A stretch of 64,000 bases of DNA from Fragilaria radians (taxonomy: Eukaryota; Bacillariophyta; Fragilariophyceae; Fragilariales; Fragilariaceae), in assembly GCA_900642245.1 (NCBI GenBank), contig CAAAJI010000017.1, forward strand, positions 390,650-454,649. Reading direction: 5' to 3'. The position numbers and the translations under genes are program-made. Of the stretch, positions 10,567 to 21,221 are shown piece by piece. How positions within the stretch are numbered: position 1 is the stretch's first letter; each line of letters starts with the position of its first letter. The notes under the pieces were generated by a model, which was given only the letters and a program-made list of their open reading frames with translations, was not told the DNA's origin and ran no database searches.

Positions 10567-10630
10567 CAATTTGTTAATTGTATTCATGTCGAATTGAAAT
10601 AATTTGTTGATTGTATTCATGTCGATTGAA
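10567..10630. repeat. Two-copy 33-bp tandem repeat
   Basis: AATTTGTTAATTGTATTCAT at 10568 recurs as AATTTGTTGATTGTATTCAT 33 bp later, each followed by GTCGA. It is also read as a repeated NTINKLF in a chance minus-strand frame. Confidence 0.7.
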
Positions 10631-10802
10631 AATATATCACTTGCATTTAATCTGAACTTTACGTTATTTTCTGTACAATTTGATGACAGGTAGGTCAAAT
10701 ATGTGTCTTCTATGTTTTAACTATAGCGGCTACTGAATCTGCTATAGGATTAGCTATTATTTGTACTTATAACAGTGAAAAAGATAACATTATGTTAAAG
10801 TA

Positions 10803-10873
10803 TTTTTACGGAAAATCGAACTCGCAATACTTGACGTGACAGGTCAATGCTTAACCAATTGAGTGTCATTTCG
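10803..10873 (-). pseudogene. tRNA-Asp(GTC)-like remnant
   Basis: The minus strand has D-arm-like ACTCAATTGGTTAAGC, then a perfect 5-bp anticodon stem TTGAC/GTCAA around the loop CTGTCAC (anticodon GTC), and a T-loop GTTCGATT. The lower T stem does not pair and the acceptor stem (CGAAATG against TAAAAAT) is destroyed, so it is probably not functional. It could be a dead tRNA gene, part of a tRNA-derived SINE, or organelle-derived DNA. Confidence 0.6.
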
Positions 10874-11978
10874 TCGCATTCAACTTTGTCTGATAATGGG
10901 TACAAGCCAGTAACGCAAAGCCTTGTTGAACTGGACCTGTAATCAAGCTCCACTAACCTTCCTTAATTGACAGCCTTCTCCACCAAAGACAATATGATAG
11001 TCTACCTCAAATATAAGGCAAGAATCTTAAGTTGAGATCATTCCATTGTTGTCAAGGACGAAGAGCAGCAAAAACTGGTTCTAGAGAACTTTGTGTGGGT
11101 GGGTGGGGGGCTTGGATTATACTCTTTGAAGACTATTTCAAGATTGCCTAGTAGTAAAGTGATTATACTTTTATTTCAGAGCTGAGTGGTGAATCGGAGC
11201 TTGAACAAATTGCTTTTAGCACTTTATAACATAGAATAAGTGAAGCCCACAAATTTTGCTCATTATGTTCAACTTTCACACCTTCTATCTAAACTCACTA
11301 TAATTGAACCTGCCATATTAGGGTTTCAATCGTTTAGGACATATTCATAAATACCTGGGAAAGCTATATTCACAACCTGAAAGAACAAATTTTGACAATG
11401 GAAGCATAGTCAAATGTGAGTTGACTTAAATGCGCTTCAAGTATAGCATAATTGAATAGTATTGATAGATTTTTACGCACAAACATGTAACTACGTAACG
11501 TTGTCATCATGATTCAAAATTTCAAAGCACCGTTTTCTTCAATCTATTGTGCATGTTTGAGACGATTCTATCTCAGTGAATTCTATATCTTCTCCAGGCC
11601 ACTATTTGCTGGAAGAAATTGACATATTGTATTGACTTTTTGTCATGTATTTAGGAGGGGGAAAGACCCTAAATCAGCACAGGTAACAATAAATTATAAA
11701 ATCAAGCTTCTTTGATACTTCTCATTGATGCCTCAATTTCGAAAAAGAAATATCTTTTTGTGAATTCTGATGGAGAAATCAACCTTCCAAATAATTGTTC
11801 AGAACATTTACAAATAACAAAAAGTCCTCGTATGCTAAACATAGTATCACACTCTTTTGAAATCATAATCTCCATTAACCTCTCTAACTCTAAGCTAGAA
11901 AGATATTTAATGAAATATAACTCATTAAATTTTCTTTCAATTCTAAGTGCACCTTTTTCAGAGTATAAATGTTAGACT

Positions 11979-14078
11979 TTAGACATATTTACGTAACTCA
12001 GAAATTCGAGACTGCTTTAAAATAATCTCTTTCTCCCAATTATTCTTCAACTGACTCAATCTCCTGACCTCGTTTTCGTCTCGTAATCGGTTATATTGAG
12101 CACGCTTCTCTGCCCTTACAGTACTGTGAGGTGTGTAAGCAGACTTTGTCTGCTTGACAGGAGTAATCAAGCTGGAGTTTGGAACTACATTTTCAACGAT
12201 AGAGCACCCGAATCTACTATCGGGTGAAAGTATATTCAAGCCAACAAGGCTATGCGTCGATGAATCTGATCTATACTCTGTGCTTGACTCAGACATCTTT
12301 TCTTTTCCCGTGCAACGCTTTCTTAGTGATGACAATTTTGAACAGTTCAGGTTTGGTGTTCTTTTTGATACTCTTGTTTTCTTGACAAGTGGTAGGTTTT
12401 TGCTATTCGCTTTATGAGTTAAACACTTCAATCGATCACTTACTTGATTTTTGTCAAACCTGCCGTCTTTAAGAGTAGAAGTTTCTGATTCTTTTGTCGA
12501 TGCCTTGAGAACAGAGCACTTTTCCAGAGCAGGTACCTTCACCTTTTGTTGACGTTTCTTTCCCAACAAAGGTGAGAACGGAGTTGTCGGAGGTTTTTTG
12601 TCCACTTTAGGGACCCCTACTTGACCAGATCCATAATTTGAGGGTAGGTTGACTTTATGCTGACGTCGCCTGCCTAAAAGGGGAGAAGTAGGATTGGTTG
12701 GTGGCTTTTTTTCGATTTTTGGAATACCCACTTGCCCACAACCAAGAGATGAGGGCATCGGTAGTGCCTTAAAGGGCGTAGCTTGAAGCTTTGGCTTCTG
12801 GTTGAGTATGCTGGGTTCACTTTTTCCTCGGGTAACAAAGGCGACGGTTACTGATTCTCTCTGCTCTTGTTGCTTTGCTATCAGAGAATCGCGAGACCTG
12901 ATTACTTGATTTCTCCTACGATTTGCCGCGCCACGAAGCTGTTCCATAAATGCCTGTGAAGATGCGTCAATTTTTTTCCTTGCCGAACTAATATCAGTAT
13001 CATGATCTGACTCAATCAAGTCCTTAGAATGTAATGAGGTATCCAGCTTTCGATCACGCAGCTCGTTTTGAGTGAATGCATAATCTTCGATGCTTTGCCT
13101 ACCTTCGAGAGGTTTGGCATTACTATTTGTTAAGGTTTCATCAGAGACATTTTCCACTAAAGACAATGTATCAGTACCTTGGAGATCCAAACCTGAAAAA
13201 TCACCAGACACTTTTGATGACATTTCAAAGGCGGAATGAACTCTGCTTTTTTCTTGATCCGATTCGAAGATACTGTTATTCAAGGACGCATCAAAATCTC
13301 CCGCTTGTAATTCTTCGCTATCCCTTCCTATCTTAATGTAAGGTGATTCCTCCCTTTTAAAGATTGATGTAAAGTTTTGGAAACGATTCTCTTTGTTTTT
13401 TTCTTCCTCAGTTAAATTAGTGTACACTTTATTGTTTGTTTCTGCATGAAGGTAACCTTTTGTATTTGAAGAGTTTACCATATTTTTTCCCCGTGAGATG
13501 TCGGTAAGATTTTTTGACACTTCCTTGTCAATTCCGTCTTGAATTGAATGCACAACGGGATACATCTTGTCAGTCATGGAGAATTGTGCGGAATTTCTCC
13601 GATCTGATCTTTTGGCTTGATTGGTTACTTCAAAAGTGCGAAATATTTGTTCTTTGTCATTGAGAACAAATCTTTGGTCAATGAAACCCCCTCTCACTTT
13701 CTCATCATTGACGCTCGCAGATCTCCTCGGTGAATGCCATCGTTGTTCAGGCTGAGATAACTTGTTATCCATCTGCTCGAGGGAATGGAAATCATCAAGG
13801 TTGCAACTTGCAATTAAGCCCAATACACGATCATACCCGTTTTCAACAACTTCTTTCCCCTCGTTGCTTTTCCCCGTAGACAGTGGAAGGTCACTGCTTT
13901 CACGACGTATCGAAATTGGACTGACAGAGCTGATATCAAATATTCGTTCCAAAGGCCCAGAGTCCTGTTCTAGCAATGAGCATAACGTCGACGAACTTAG
14001 AGAATCATTTTCCCTCTCTTGAGGTATTTCCAATCCAATCATTCCATCCGACGTATAACACGATTGGGATATCTCCAT
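11979..14078 (-). CDS. TPX2/WDL-like microtubule-associated protein (probable)
   Basis: Single exon, 699 residues, mostly low-complexity and charged. Two near-identical repeats lie at about 444-473 and 484-512: GQVGIPKIEKKPPTNP-TSPLLGRRRQ and GQVGVPKVDKKPPTTP-FSPLLGKKRQ. Each resembles the KxPTTxxxSPKLGRRK block before the TPX2 domain of plant WVD2/WDL proteins. The last ~50 residues (VRAEKRAQYNRLRDENEVRR then ISELRKYV) look like the core of a TPX2 C-terminal domain: basic AEKRA start, coiled coil, and LRK end. Proteins with this domain bind microtubules and nucleate or bundle spindle fibres. The call rests on short motifs and the domain is truncated relative to plant members, so a generic coiled-coil protein remains possible. 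The ATG at 14078 is the first in frame. Confidence 0.5.
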   Translation of the reverse strand: MEISQSCYTSDGMIGLEIPQERENDSLSSSTLCSLLEQDSGPLERIFDISSVSPISIRRESSDLPLSTGKSNEGKEVVENGYDRVLGLIASCNLDDFHSLEQMDNKLSQPEQRWHSPRRSASVNDEKVRGGFIDQRFVLNDKEQIFRTFEVTNQAKRSDRRNSAQFSMTDKMYPVVHSIQDGIDKEVSKNLTDISRGKNMVNSSNTKGYLHAETNNKVYTNLTEEEKNKENRFQNFTSIFKREESPYIKIGRDSEELQAGDFDASLNNSIFESDQEKSRVHSAFEMSSKVSGDFSGLDLQGTDTLSLVENVSDETLTNSNAKPLEGRQSIEDYAFTQNELRDRKLDTSLHSKDLIESDHDTDISSARKKIDASSQAFMEQLRGAANRRRNQVIRSRDSLIAKQQEQRESVTVAFVTRGKSEPSILNQKPKLQATPFKALPMPSSLGCGQVGIPKIEKKPPTNPTSPLLGRRRQHKVNLPSNYGSGQVGVPKVDKKPPTTPFSPLLGKKRQQKVKVPALEKCSVLKASTKESETSTLKDGRFDKNQVSDRLKCLTHKANSKNLPLVKKTRVSKRTPNLNCSKLSSLRKRCTGKEKMSESSTEYRSDSSTHSLVGLNILSPDSRFGCSIVENVVPNSSLITPVKQTKSAYTPHSTVRAEKRAQYNRLRDENEVRRLSQLKNNWEKEIILKQSRISELRKYV

Positions 14079-15097
14079 TTTATTTCTAAACCTATCTCCC
14101 GTCGTGATTTAAATCAAAGAATTTAAATTCAAAGTTATGAAGATTTGAAAGGGGAAAAAAAACGGATAACAGCTAATTTAAAAAACTTTGCAACGGGTAC
14201 TAATGAGCTTCGATATTGTCAATATTTTTTGGAGCTCTAATTATACTTCATGTCCGTGGAAAGGACAAAGCCTAGTCTATTCATGCCGGAAGAAACTTGA
14301 GAGTCATCATACCATAGAAAGTCAAGCTAAGAATAACACATTTCTAAAAGGAGTAGATGATACAAAAGGTATGAGGTGTATTTGTGTTCAAGTATCAGAG
14401 GGAATGAGAATTCAACAATTTTGTTTCTGGTGGCAACAAATTGAACTGCACAGACCATCTCACTTAACTTGAATTGGTACAGTTGTAGGATGCAGTCAAT
14501 TTCTCAATTCATATGATTCCCTCTAAATAACGTAAAGGGTGCAAAACATATAAGTCCTTACATGTTAACATTTTGAAGCAAACTTTGTTTTCTCATCTCA
14601 TAGTCAGCCCAAGCACACTTTCCGATGATTCCTTGTTTAGAAAATCCGTTCAGAGTCTTGCATCTACCTTTTCAATCATACCTGTTTAAACCTAATTGCA
14701 TGTTGTATGAAGCTAAGAAGGAAGGTCACATATCTTTGGCACGCACGGAGCAGAGCAACAAATAATCTTGATTTGGGATAATATCCAAAACTTCATACTT
14801 TTTGTATTATAAATCCCCTACACTTATTTCGAAAATTGAACCATTATAAGCTTTCCTGGAAGTACGCAGGTTGTTTGGGTTGAACTTAGATTTGGAATTG
14901 TTGACGATTCTTTTGTTTGAGAAGTTACTGCAACAATTTGACAGTGTATATATTGCATTACTATAATTCATTAAGCACCATTTGAATCCTAGATCAGAAG
15001 TAAAGGTTTCCCTAATTTGATTTAGTACGGTTGTAAAGACTCTACAATATTGCATACAAGAGCATAAGTTTATTATTCAATAATTAGTTTCACAATA
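14079..15097. other. Intergenic region, no gene seen
   Basis: About 1 kb between the 5' end of the TPX2-like gene and the 3' end of the J/TMEM185 gene. A plus-strand frame of 94 codons (14188-14472) shows no motif or neighbour exon and is left out. Confidence 0.5.
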
Positions 15098-17041
15098 TTA
15101 ATCCAATCCATGAAGTTCATCACTTTGTGTCGTCCGTATTGGCGTTTGATCGATCTTCGTGTCCTCATTGGCAGATTTTGATGTTTGCGCAACGTCGAAG
15201 GGAATGTCTTCACTTATCACAAATTCTGCTCCAGTATCAGCGACAACATTTGAGACGCTTTTATTCTGAGATTCCATTTCTGGCTGTGATGGAATAACTA
15301 CAGGTGCCACAGTGGCAGGGGCTGGAGGTGTATAAGTTGGGCTTGGTGTGTTTACGGTCATTCCAGATTCCACATCCAGATCCGCGGCAGCAAATGTGAC
15401 GCCCTCAGTTGGAACTTCTGTTATCCCAAATATGGCACAAGCGATACACAATAGAATTGTTCCGACCTGAAGAATTAAGAGCGGAGTGTAAGTATTGTAG
15501 TTTACAATGAAGTTGCAACTTTGAACAGGAACTTACAACAAATAAAACAGGGGATATAATCCAGAGTGCAGAATAAGATGCCCCTTGAATTTTAGCTACG
15601 AACAAGAATGCCATTATCAAAAGAAATCCTTGTGAGCAGCATTTACTGCATAGCCGCGAGCTACTTGCCATAACTTGCGCTTTCAATTCTTCCCTCTCTT
15701 CCTCTGTAATATCCGGTTTTGTTGTTGCCGCCGCTGAGGCGTTTCCATCTGCGCCAACAACTCCGTAGGCAGACGCTTTATTAGCCGCATCATTTTTGTT
15801 TCCGAAAGTTGCTGGATCCTTTTCAGCTGCCATGCTTTGAACTTCAGCGAAAGCCGAGTAATTCGAATAGCAGAATAATGCAGTCATAACCCAAAATGGA
15901 GCAAAGATTAGCCACCAATTCCAACCAAGGTTTCCATCCAACTGAATGAGCAATAATAGGCAGAATGTAATACGGAAGCATGACTTGATCAAATCATGAC
16001 GGGCTCGTAATTTGAGTTTCTGTGCAGCTTCAAACTCAGGTGATGATATGGACGGAACAACGGAGTATCGCTTTCCAATTAGTTCTTTTTCTGACGCTGT
16101 GAATTGAGAGAAAGGTTTTCCTAGCGCTAGCTCTAGATCTTCGACAGTGACTATTCTCATCCTAGCCAGAGGAAATTTCTTGTAAATAGTTGTAGCCTCC
16201 CATATGTAAAGTGGGAAGAATACAACAAACCAAGGAAGCGAGATGACTTGATCCAATTTCAATGCCGCCAATACTTCAAAAAGGACAATAAGAAAAAACC
16301 GGAAAAGTGAAAAGATTCTTTTTTTCATAGGGAGTGGATCTACCCATTCCTCTGGCGGTATGTGATCAGGTCGAGATATGGGACCCATCATGATGACGCG
16401 TGAATGATAAAACAAAATGATTGCATCCCAGATCCATAACGGGAATAAAATCCCCATCCATTTTGCACCCTCACCAAATTTTCCATCCACTTGAAGGCAA
16501 ATAGAAAATGGCAACAAAAGTACCGCAACAGCAATGCCTACAAAAATCGCAAAAACCTTGCTTCGATCCAAAACCGAGGAGGTGGCAAAGTTATGTGCCA
16601 ATTCTTGAGGATCAAGAGAGAATGGCTCTTCCAGCCATTTCATGCCTCTTTCTCCGATGGCATCATAGGTTTCGCGTTTACTTGGATCAGATAAGACCTA
16701 CCGTTCATTGTCAATTTATGGAGTGAGATAAAAATCATTTAAATTTTTTTTGACAAAGCATTGGATTGTTTGCCCAAGCAATATTTTTATGTCGCACATA
16801 CCTCGTAGGCTTCCTTCATTCGAGTAAAGACAGCTTGGGACTCTTCTGTAACTGTGATCCCCTTTTGTGCCAGCTTATCTGGGTGCATTTGTAGAGATTT
16901 TCGTTTGTATGCTTTTTTGATTTCCTCTTGAGTAGCATCTCTTTCCAATCCCAAGAGTGTATAAAAGTCATCAGCTCCTTTAGGATCTTCTCCCAGAAAG
17001 GACTTGCAACAACATAGAAAGCACGCTAAATTGTATCGCAT
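15098..17041 (-). CDS. J-domain protein fused to a TMEM185-like multi-span membrane domain, three exons
   Basis: Exons 17041-16802, 16697-15537 and 15466-15098 encode 589 residues. Residues about 25-100 are a J domain: DFYTLLGLERDATQEEIKKAYK, the HPD triad at 53-55 (QMHPDKL), and after the splice EVLSDPSKRETYDAIGERG. The remainder is a multi-helix membrane region matching the TMEM185 (FAM11) family: FSICLQVDGKFGEG..W, FFPLYIWEATT, LIQLDGNLGWNWWLIFAPFW and a last hairpin WIISPVLFVVGTILLCIACAIF. The C-terminal ~100 residues are Pro/Thr/Asp-rich and soluble. A short Cys-rich stretch (FLCCCKSFLG) precedes the J domain and might be acylated. The J domain should recruit Hsp70 to the membrane. TMEM185 function is not established. 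It is divergent from the acidic unknown gene at 17561. Confidence 0.88.
15467..15536 (-). other. Second intron of the J/TMEM185 gene
   Basis: 70 nt, GTAAGT donor and TTCTTCAG acceptor, phase 0. Removal extends a membrane helix (LFV-VGTILLC) rather than ending it. Confidence 0.8.
16698..16801 (-). other. First intron of the J/TMEM185 gene
   Basis: 104 nt, GTATGT donor and GGTAG acceptor, phase 0. Removal joins MKEAYE to VLSDPSKRETYD, the normal end of a J domain, and shows that the J domain and membrane domain form one gene. Confidence 0.87.
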
Positions 17042-17560
17042 GATGAAGGGTGCCTTGAATCAGAGTTTAGGCGGGAAATGGAAAAGAACTTGACAATGTG
17101 AACGGTTACAAAACGAGAAACTACAGTGGATAAAGCAGAAGAACTAGGACTTCAATTTTCTGCAGATGTAATGTCACAGAGTAATAGATGCAACAATACA
17201 CAAAACCGACTCAGGAAAGGGAATTGACGACCTTTTCGTTGCGTTTCACACGAAACCTCGTTCGAATTCGAGAGTGTTTAGCTATGACATTTGAATTCCT
17301 AATATCCGTCCTTGTAGGAACGAATTCAAGAGAACGGCGATCGAAACATGCTCGCTTTTTACTCAGAATCATAACGTCATGTTAACGTCGAAATGACGCA
17401 ATTATCCGTTGGATTTACCATCCCTCAAACTTAGTAGCATGGTAGTAATAATCACGAACAAACTTCATAGTTGTTGCACTAGCATGAAAAATTTGGGATC
17501 AATTAGCATCCTTTGTTTATGAGTAATATTTCATCATCAAGCAATTAGAGAGCTTTCATC
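17042..17560. promoter_or_regulatory. Divergent intergenic region
   Basis: 519 bp between two divergent ATGs (17041 minus, 17561 plus), presumed to hold both promoters. No recognisable motif or gene is seen. Confidence 0.4.
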
Positions 17561-19303
17561 ATGTTTAGAAAATCTCCTAAGAAAATGGAAGCAAAGCATA
17601 ATCGGGGACAGTTCCCAGTTCTCGATGATGACCAAAAAAGTGTGTCAACACGAAAGAAGGTAATGAATGCCCTCAAGTGCGCAGTAGTTCCCTCCTTTGG
17701 AAAGGGATCACCCCGAGATCCCAACAGTCATTTGGAAAACGACAATCCAGAGGTTCAATTTATCGACGAAACGATCAGACTGAACTCGGTGGAACGGGCC
17801 CCACATGGATTGTTGGATCGTACGTTGGAAGCTGTGGACAGAACTATTCGTGCTGTAGGGCATGACAAGCCTATCGCTGATTTGGACACATCCATCTCAT
17901 CCGATCATTCATTGAATGATAAAACGATATCATTCTTAAATACCGAGTCTGACAGACCGCTTAATTTGTGTTTGTCCGAAACAAATCAGCTATCTCCGAT
18001 AATGAAAGACTCGCTCGGCGAAGATTTTTCGACTCAGCAACATAGCTACCAGATTTCTTTGAAATCATCAGATGAAGAAGCGAATGAACAAGAAAAGCAG
18101 TTATTGGATACTACGATTACATTTGATCCAGATGAAAAATCAGAATCTACTGCCTCCTTAGACAACACAAACACAAACTTGGAGATAAAAAGGGACAACA
18201 GCAAATGCCACCAGTCAAAGCATGAACTAGACCTTGCTCTGAAACATCAACACCATAAAGACCCTTTAACACAAGAAAATAGCAGGATGCAATCTGTCAA
18301 AGATTCATACCCAACAGCATCACAAGAAGAAATTATGGAAATTGCAAAATTACGTCGAGCTCAAATAGAACACTTGCACAACCAACAAGCGTTGGAACCT
18401 ACGGAAGAAAAGGCGATTCCTCAAGACAGCTTACAGACATTGATGAAGCGAATTGATAAATTATCCAAATATTTGTATAATGATGAAAGTGATAACGACA
18501 TTCATGATCAAAATGAAGAATCTGTCGTTACTGGCCTAGATTCCCAAGATGCCTCTAACTCCTCAGTAGATGACGCTCCGTTTTCGTTAGACCACAACTC
18601 TACAATACAAAAAGCAATTTTTGAAGTCAATGAATCACAAAATGATTTTAAATCTGGTCTCTTTCAACTGGAATTCCCTATTTCTCCCCAAATTCAACCC
18701 TCTACAGCATGCCAAGCAACTACACTACGACCCATCTTTTGGAGATCACACCCAAAGCAAATCACAGCTTCTTCACTAACTCCTAAAACTGCAGTCCAAA
18801 ATCGTCCTTTAATGGAAGGCGAGAAACCATTCATAGTTGACAATATCCCTAGAGTTTCAAGTCAATCCGTACCTACCGTATCTACCGCTTCAATGGTTGT
18901 TTTGACTCCCAAGTCAAATTCCTTAGGAAAATCAATTTTGAAAGTTTTATCGGAGGATCCCCCTCCACCTTTGGAGCTTCAAGGAAAATTTTCACAACAA
19001 CGTAACGCTTCTCAGTCTCCAGCTCGACAACGGATAGCTAACCGTGCTGCTACAACTCGCTTCGCCCAAAGTTTTGACAAAGATTTATTATTGTCAACAG
19101 CAGGAACGACAACAGGCACCACGAGAAGTGCAACTGAATTTCCGTCTATACCACCCAAGGCAACATGCTATGAAAGGAATGAAGATTTCGTATGGATGAG
19201 TGCTAATGAGAGTAATGAGTGGTCGACTGATTCCAAATGGGCTGTATTCCCTAGCGATTCTTCTTCCTACAAAGGAGGACATTTGAAAATGTCAGAAATC
19301 TGA
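17561..19303 (+). CDS. Uncharacterised acidic, disordered protein
   Basis: A single open frame of 580 codons from the first ATG, with a codon pattern unlike the other five frames, so it is probably real. I do not recognise a family. It begins basic (MFRKSPKKMEAKHNR), then is Ser/Thr/Asp/Glu/Asn-rich with little hydrophobic sequence. One likely helix sits near residues 260-312 (EEIMEIAKLRRAQIEHLHNQ, then LQTLMKRIDKLSKYLYN). No signal peptide, membrane span or cysteine motif is visible. The second half has several Pro-Lys and Ser-Pro sites (LTPKTA, VLTPKS) and a polyproline patch (PPPPLEL). It may be a scaffold or phosphoprotein; no function is claimed. Confidence 0.6.
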   Translation: MFRKSPKKMEAKHNRGQFPVLDDDQKSVSTRKKVMNALKCAVVPSFGKGSPRDPNSHLENDNPEVQFIDETIRLNSVERAPHGLLDRTLEAVDRTIRAVGHDKPIADLDTSISSDHSLNDKTISFLNTESDRPLNLCLSETNQLSPIMKDSLGEDFSTQQHSYQISLKSSDEEANEQEKQLLDTTITFDPDEKSESTASLDNTNTNLEIKRDNSKCHQSKHELDLALKHQHHKDPLTQENSRMQSVKDSYPTASQEEIMEIAKLRRAQIEHLHNQQALEPTEEKAIPQDSLQTLMKRIDKLSKYLYNDESDNDIHDQNEESVVTGLDSQDASNSSVDDAPFSLDHNSTIQKAIFEVNESQNDFKSGLFQLEFPISPQIQPSTACQATTLRPIFWRSHPKQITASSLTPKTAVQNRPLMEGEKPFIVDNIPRVSSQSVPTVSTASMVVLTPKSNSLGKSILKVLSEDPPPPLELQGKFSQQRNASQSPARQRIANRAATTRFAQSFDKDLLLSTAGTTTGTTRSATEFPSIPPKATCYERNEDFVWMSANESNEWSTDSKWAVFPSDSSSYKGGHLKMSEI

Positions 19304-20222
19304 AGCATCACTTCATCTATCATGCTGTGAAGCAGGCAGTAGCACCCCTTTGATATTGAGATCTCGAGCTTTGAGATGAATTTGTAACATTTATTGTTTG
19401 TATGTGAACTTAAATACGTTTACAGCGAAAAATATAGTATGTGCCGTAATCCCTGTAGAGTCGTGATAACTCGAGTGGAGTGAATCGATGATTGTACCCT
19501 ATAGAGGCATATCCTAGAAAATGGAATTGTGGTATAAAATGTTGTTTTTTGCTTCTAGGGTTTCATTTTAGTGGACGTCGGTTTGGTTATAAGAAAGCTA
19601 CGATGAAAAATTAGCGATTGTCATTCTATAAACAATTGATGTTTTTTCACTAGAAAAGGATAAAATTGCCATAGGATTCTTTTGTGGAGTTTCCACGGTC
19701 CGCAATTACTTCCCTCGTAGATGCCCAAAAATGCATTCCTAAATCTAGCCACATCCATGCCATCCACAAATTGCAGCCTTTTTTCTCTAAGGTAAATTCC
19801 TCATATAACATTATTTTCCGTGACTAACAGGATGAAAGCCATATTATAGTAGTATATGGGATCCATTGTCCTTCTGCCTAGAGGAATTTTGGGATGAAAT
19901 GTGAGTGGCAGGATATCTAAGATTTTGATATGGTCCCCCAATAACTTGATCTAAGATATATATATATATCCCAAACCAAGACAAACAGAGAGTTTTCGTG
20001 GGAAATGCAATGTACAATGTTTTACAAAATGACTTTTTGAAAATTTTCATTTCTATATTTGAAGTTATAGCAGACGGTAAATGCCCTGTGGATCAGTAGA
20101 GGAGACTGATCCATCGACAAGGCATGATCCACCGCAATCATGCCGTTGACATATTTAATTCCAAAGCTTGTACACATCTAGTTCGAGAAAACATTAATGA
20201 CAACTTCCACCGCTTTTTTTCC
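19304..20222. other. Convergent intergenic region, no gene seen
   Basis: About 0.9 kb between two convergent stops. It contains a short (AT)n run at about 19955-19969, and a GC-richer palindromic patch near 20091-20135 (GTGGATCAGT...ACTGATCCA) that could form a hairpin. No coding motif. Confidence 0.5.
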
Positions 20223-21221
20223 CTATTCGGTCTTGTACCGTCTTTCCTCTTGAGCATAGAAAGAAAAGCCAACTGCATCTTTCGTTGCTGAAAATGGTAA
20301 GATGATATCATCCGTTGGTATACCTTCCTTGATTCTTACTAGGGATTCTTCCATAGCCTTGATGCTGGCACTTAAAAGTGTCAAAGGATACGCAGCCATT
20401 GTGTATCCCATGGCTTTTAATTGTTTCGGGGGAAGGACTGGTGTTTCACCGTATTCTAGCATGTTGGCTAATTTTGGTCCACTTATTTCCTCACAGTATT
20501 GTGTCATTTCCTCAAGTGATCTCGGTGCTTCGAGGAACGTCATATCACAGCCTGCCTCTCGAAATCTACGTAACCTCTCCAAAGCAGCGTCCATTCCCTG
20601 AGACTTGAGTGCATCAGTACGCGCCAAAATTAAGGGTCCTGACGAACCATACAAAGCAGCATATTCATCTCGAGCATCACAGGCAGCTTGTATCCTCTGT
20701 ACAGCCTCTTCGATGGGCACAACTGATTTACCTGCCACATGACCACATCTCTTTGGTTGCACTTGATCTTCCATCATGACACCTGCCATACCGGCACGAG
20801 CATAACTCCATATTGTTCGTTTAACGTTGATGGCATTCCCATATCCAGTGTCACCATCTGCGATGCAAGGAATGGGATATTGTTTCCCCATCTCTTTGGC
20901 AGCACTCATTAGTCCCTCAGCAACTTGAAGAGCTGATTCTTGCATTTCGTGAGCAGAAACTAGTTGCGTATCAGGATGACCCCTTGCTGCCGATACTCCA
21001 AAGCCAGTCATAAACGTAGCTTCGAATCCAGCACGAGCGATCAAACGAGCAGTGATCCCATCATATGCACATGGCAGTAAAAGTGGCATTTCCACTGTCG
21101 GATCTTCATATTTCTCCAAAATAGTACGGAGGATATCAGGAGGGGAAACTTGGAGTCCATCTACAGCCAAAACCGAAGAAAACCCAAAAACTAAGAAAGA
21201 TTCCAATTTCATGATGTGCAT
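20223..21221 (-). CDS. PEP mutase/isocitrate lyase superfamily enzyme with N-terminal signal peptide
   Basis: Single exon, 332 residues from ATG 21221 (a second ATG at 21212 removes three residues; the frame upstream to 21305 begins GTG and lacks ATG). Residues 122-129 are DGDTGYGN, the metal/substrate motif. Residues 156-161 are PKRCGH, whose Cys is the general acid of C-C lyases such as isocitrate and 2-methylisocitrate lyase; phosphonomutases lack it. The protein therefore looks like a lyase of the methylisocitrate lyase/dimethylmalate lyase group, often labelled carboxyvinyl-carboxyphosphonate phosphorylmutase in plant and algal genomes. The start KLESFLVFGFSSVLAVDG is a signal-peptide-like hydrophobic stretch, so secretory or plastid routing is possible. 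Substrate is unknown. Confidence 0.85.
   Translation of the reverse strand: MHIMKLESFLVFGFSSVLAVDGLQVSPPDILRTILEKYEDPTVEMPLLLPCAYDGITARLIARAGFEATFMTGFGVSAARGHPDTQLVSAHEMQESALQVAEGLMSAAKEMGKQYPIPCIADGDTGYGNAINVKRTIWSYARAGMAGVMMEDQVQPKRCGHVAGKSVVPIEEAVQRIQAACDARDEYAALYGSSGPLILARTDALKSQGMDAALERLRRFREAGCDMTFLEAPRSLEEMTQYCEEISGPKLANMLEYGETPVLPPKQLKAMGYTMAAYPLTLLSASIKAMEESLVRIKEGIPTDDIILPFSATKDAVGFSFYAQEERRYKTE

Larger units (their letters stand above)
10281..11978. other. AT-rich intergenic region with only small remnants
   Basis: About 1.7 kb with no intact gene. It contains the short tandem repeat at 10567-10630, the tRNA-like remnant at 10803-10873 and a G-rich run (about 11096-11110). One AT-rich open frame of 87 codons (11712-11975) ends against the 3' end of the TPX2-like gene; it shows no motif and I do not call it a gene. 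Confidence 0.5.

Noticed and set aside
10803..10873. Functional tRNA-Asp gene
   Set aside because: The anticodon stem is perfect but the acceptor stem and lower T stem do not pair.
14188..14472. 94-codon plus-strand frame
   Set aside because: No motif, no splice partner, and composition like the surrounding intergenic DNA.
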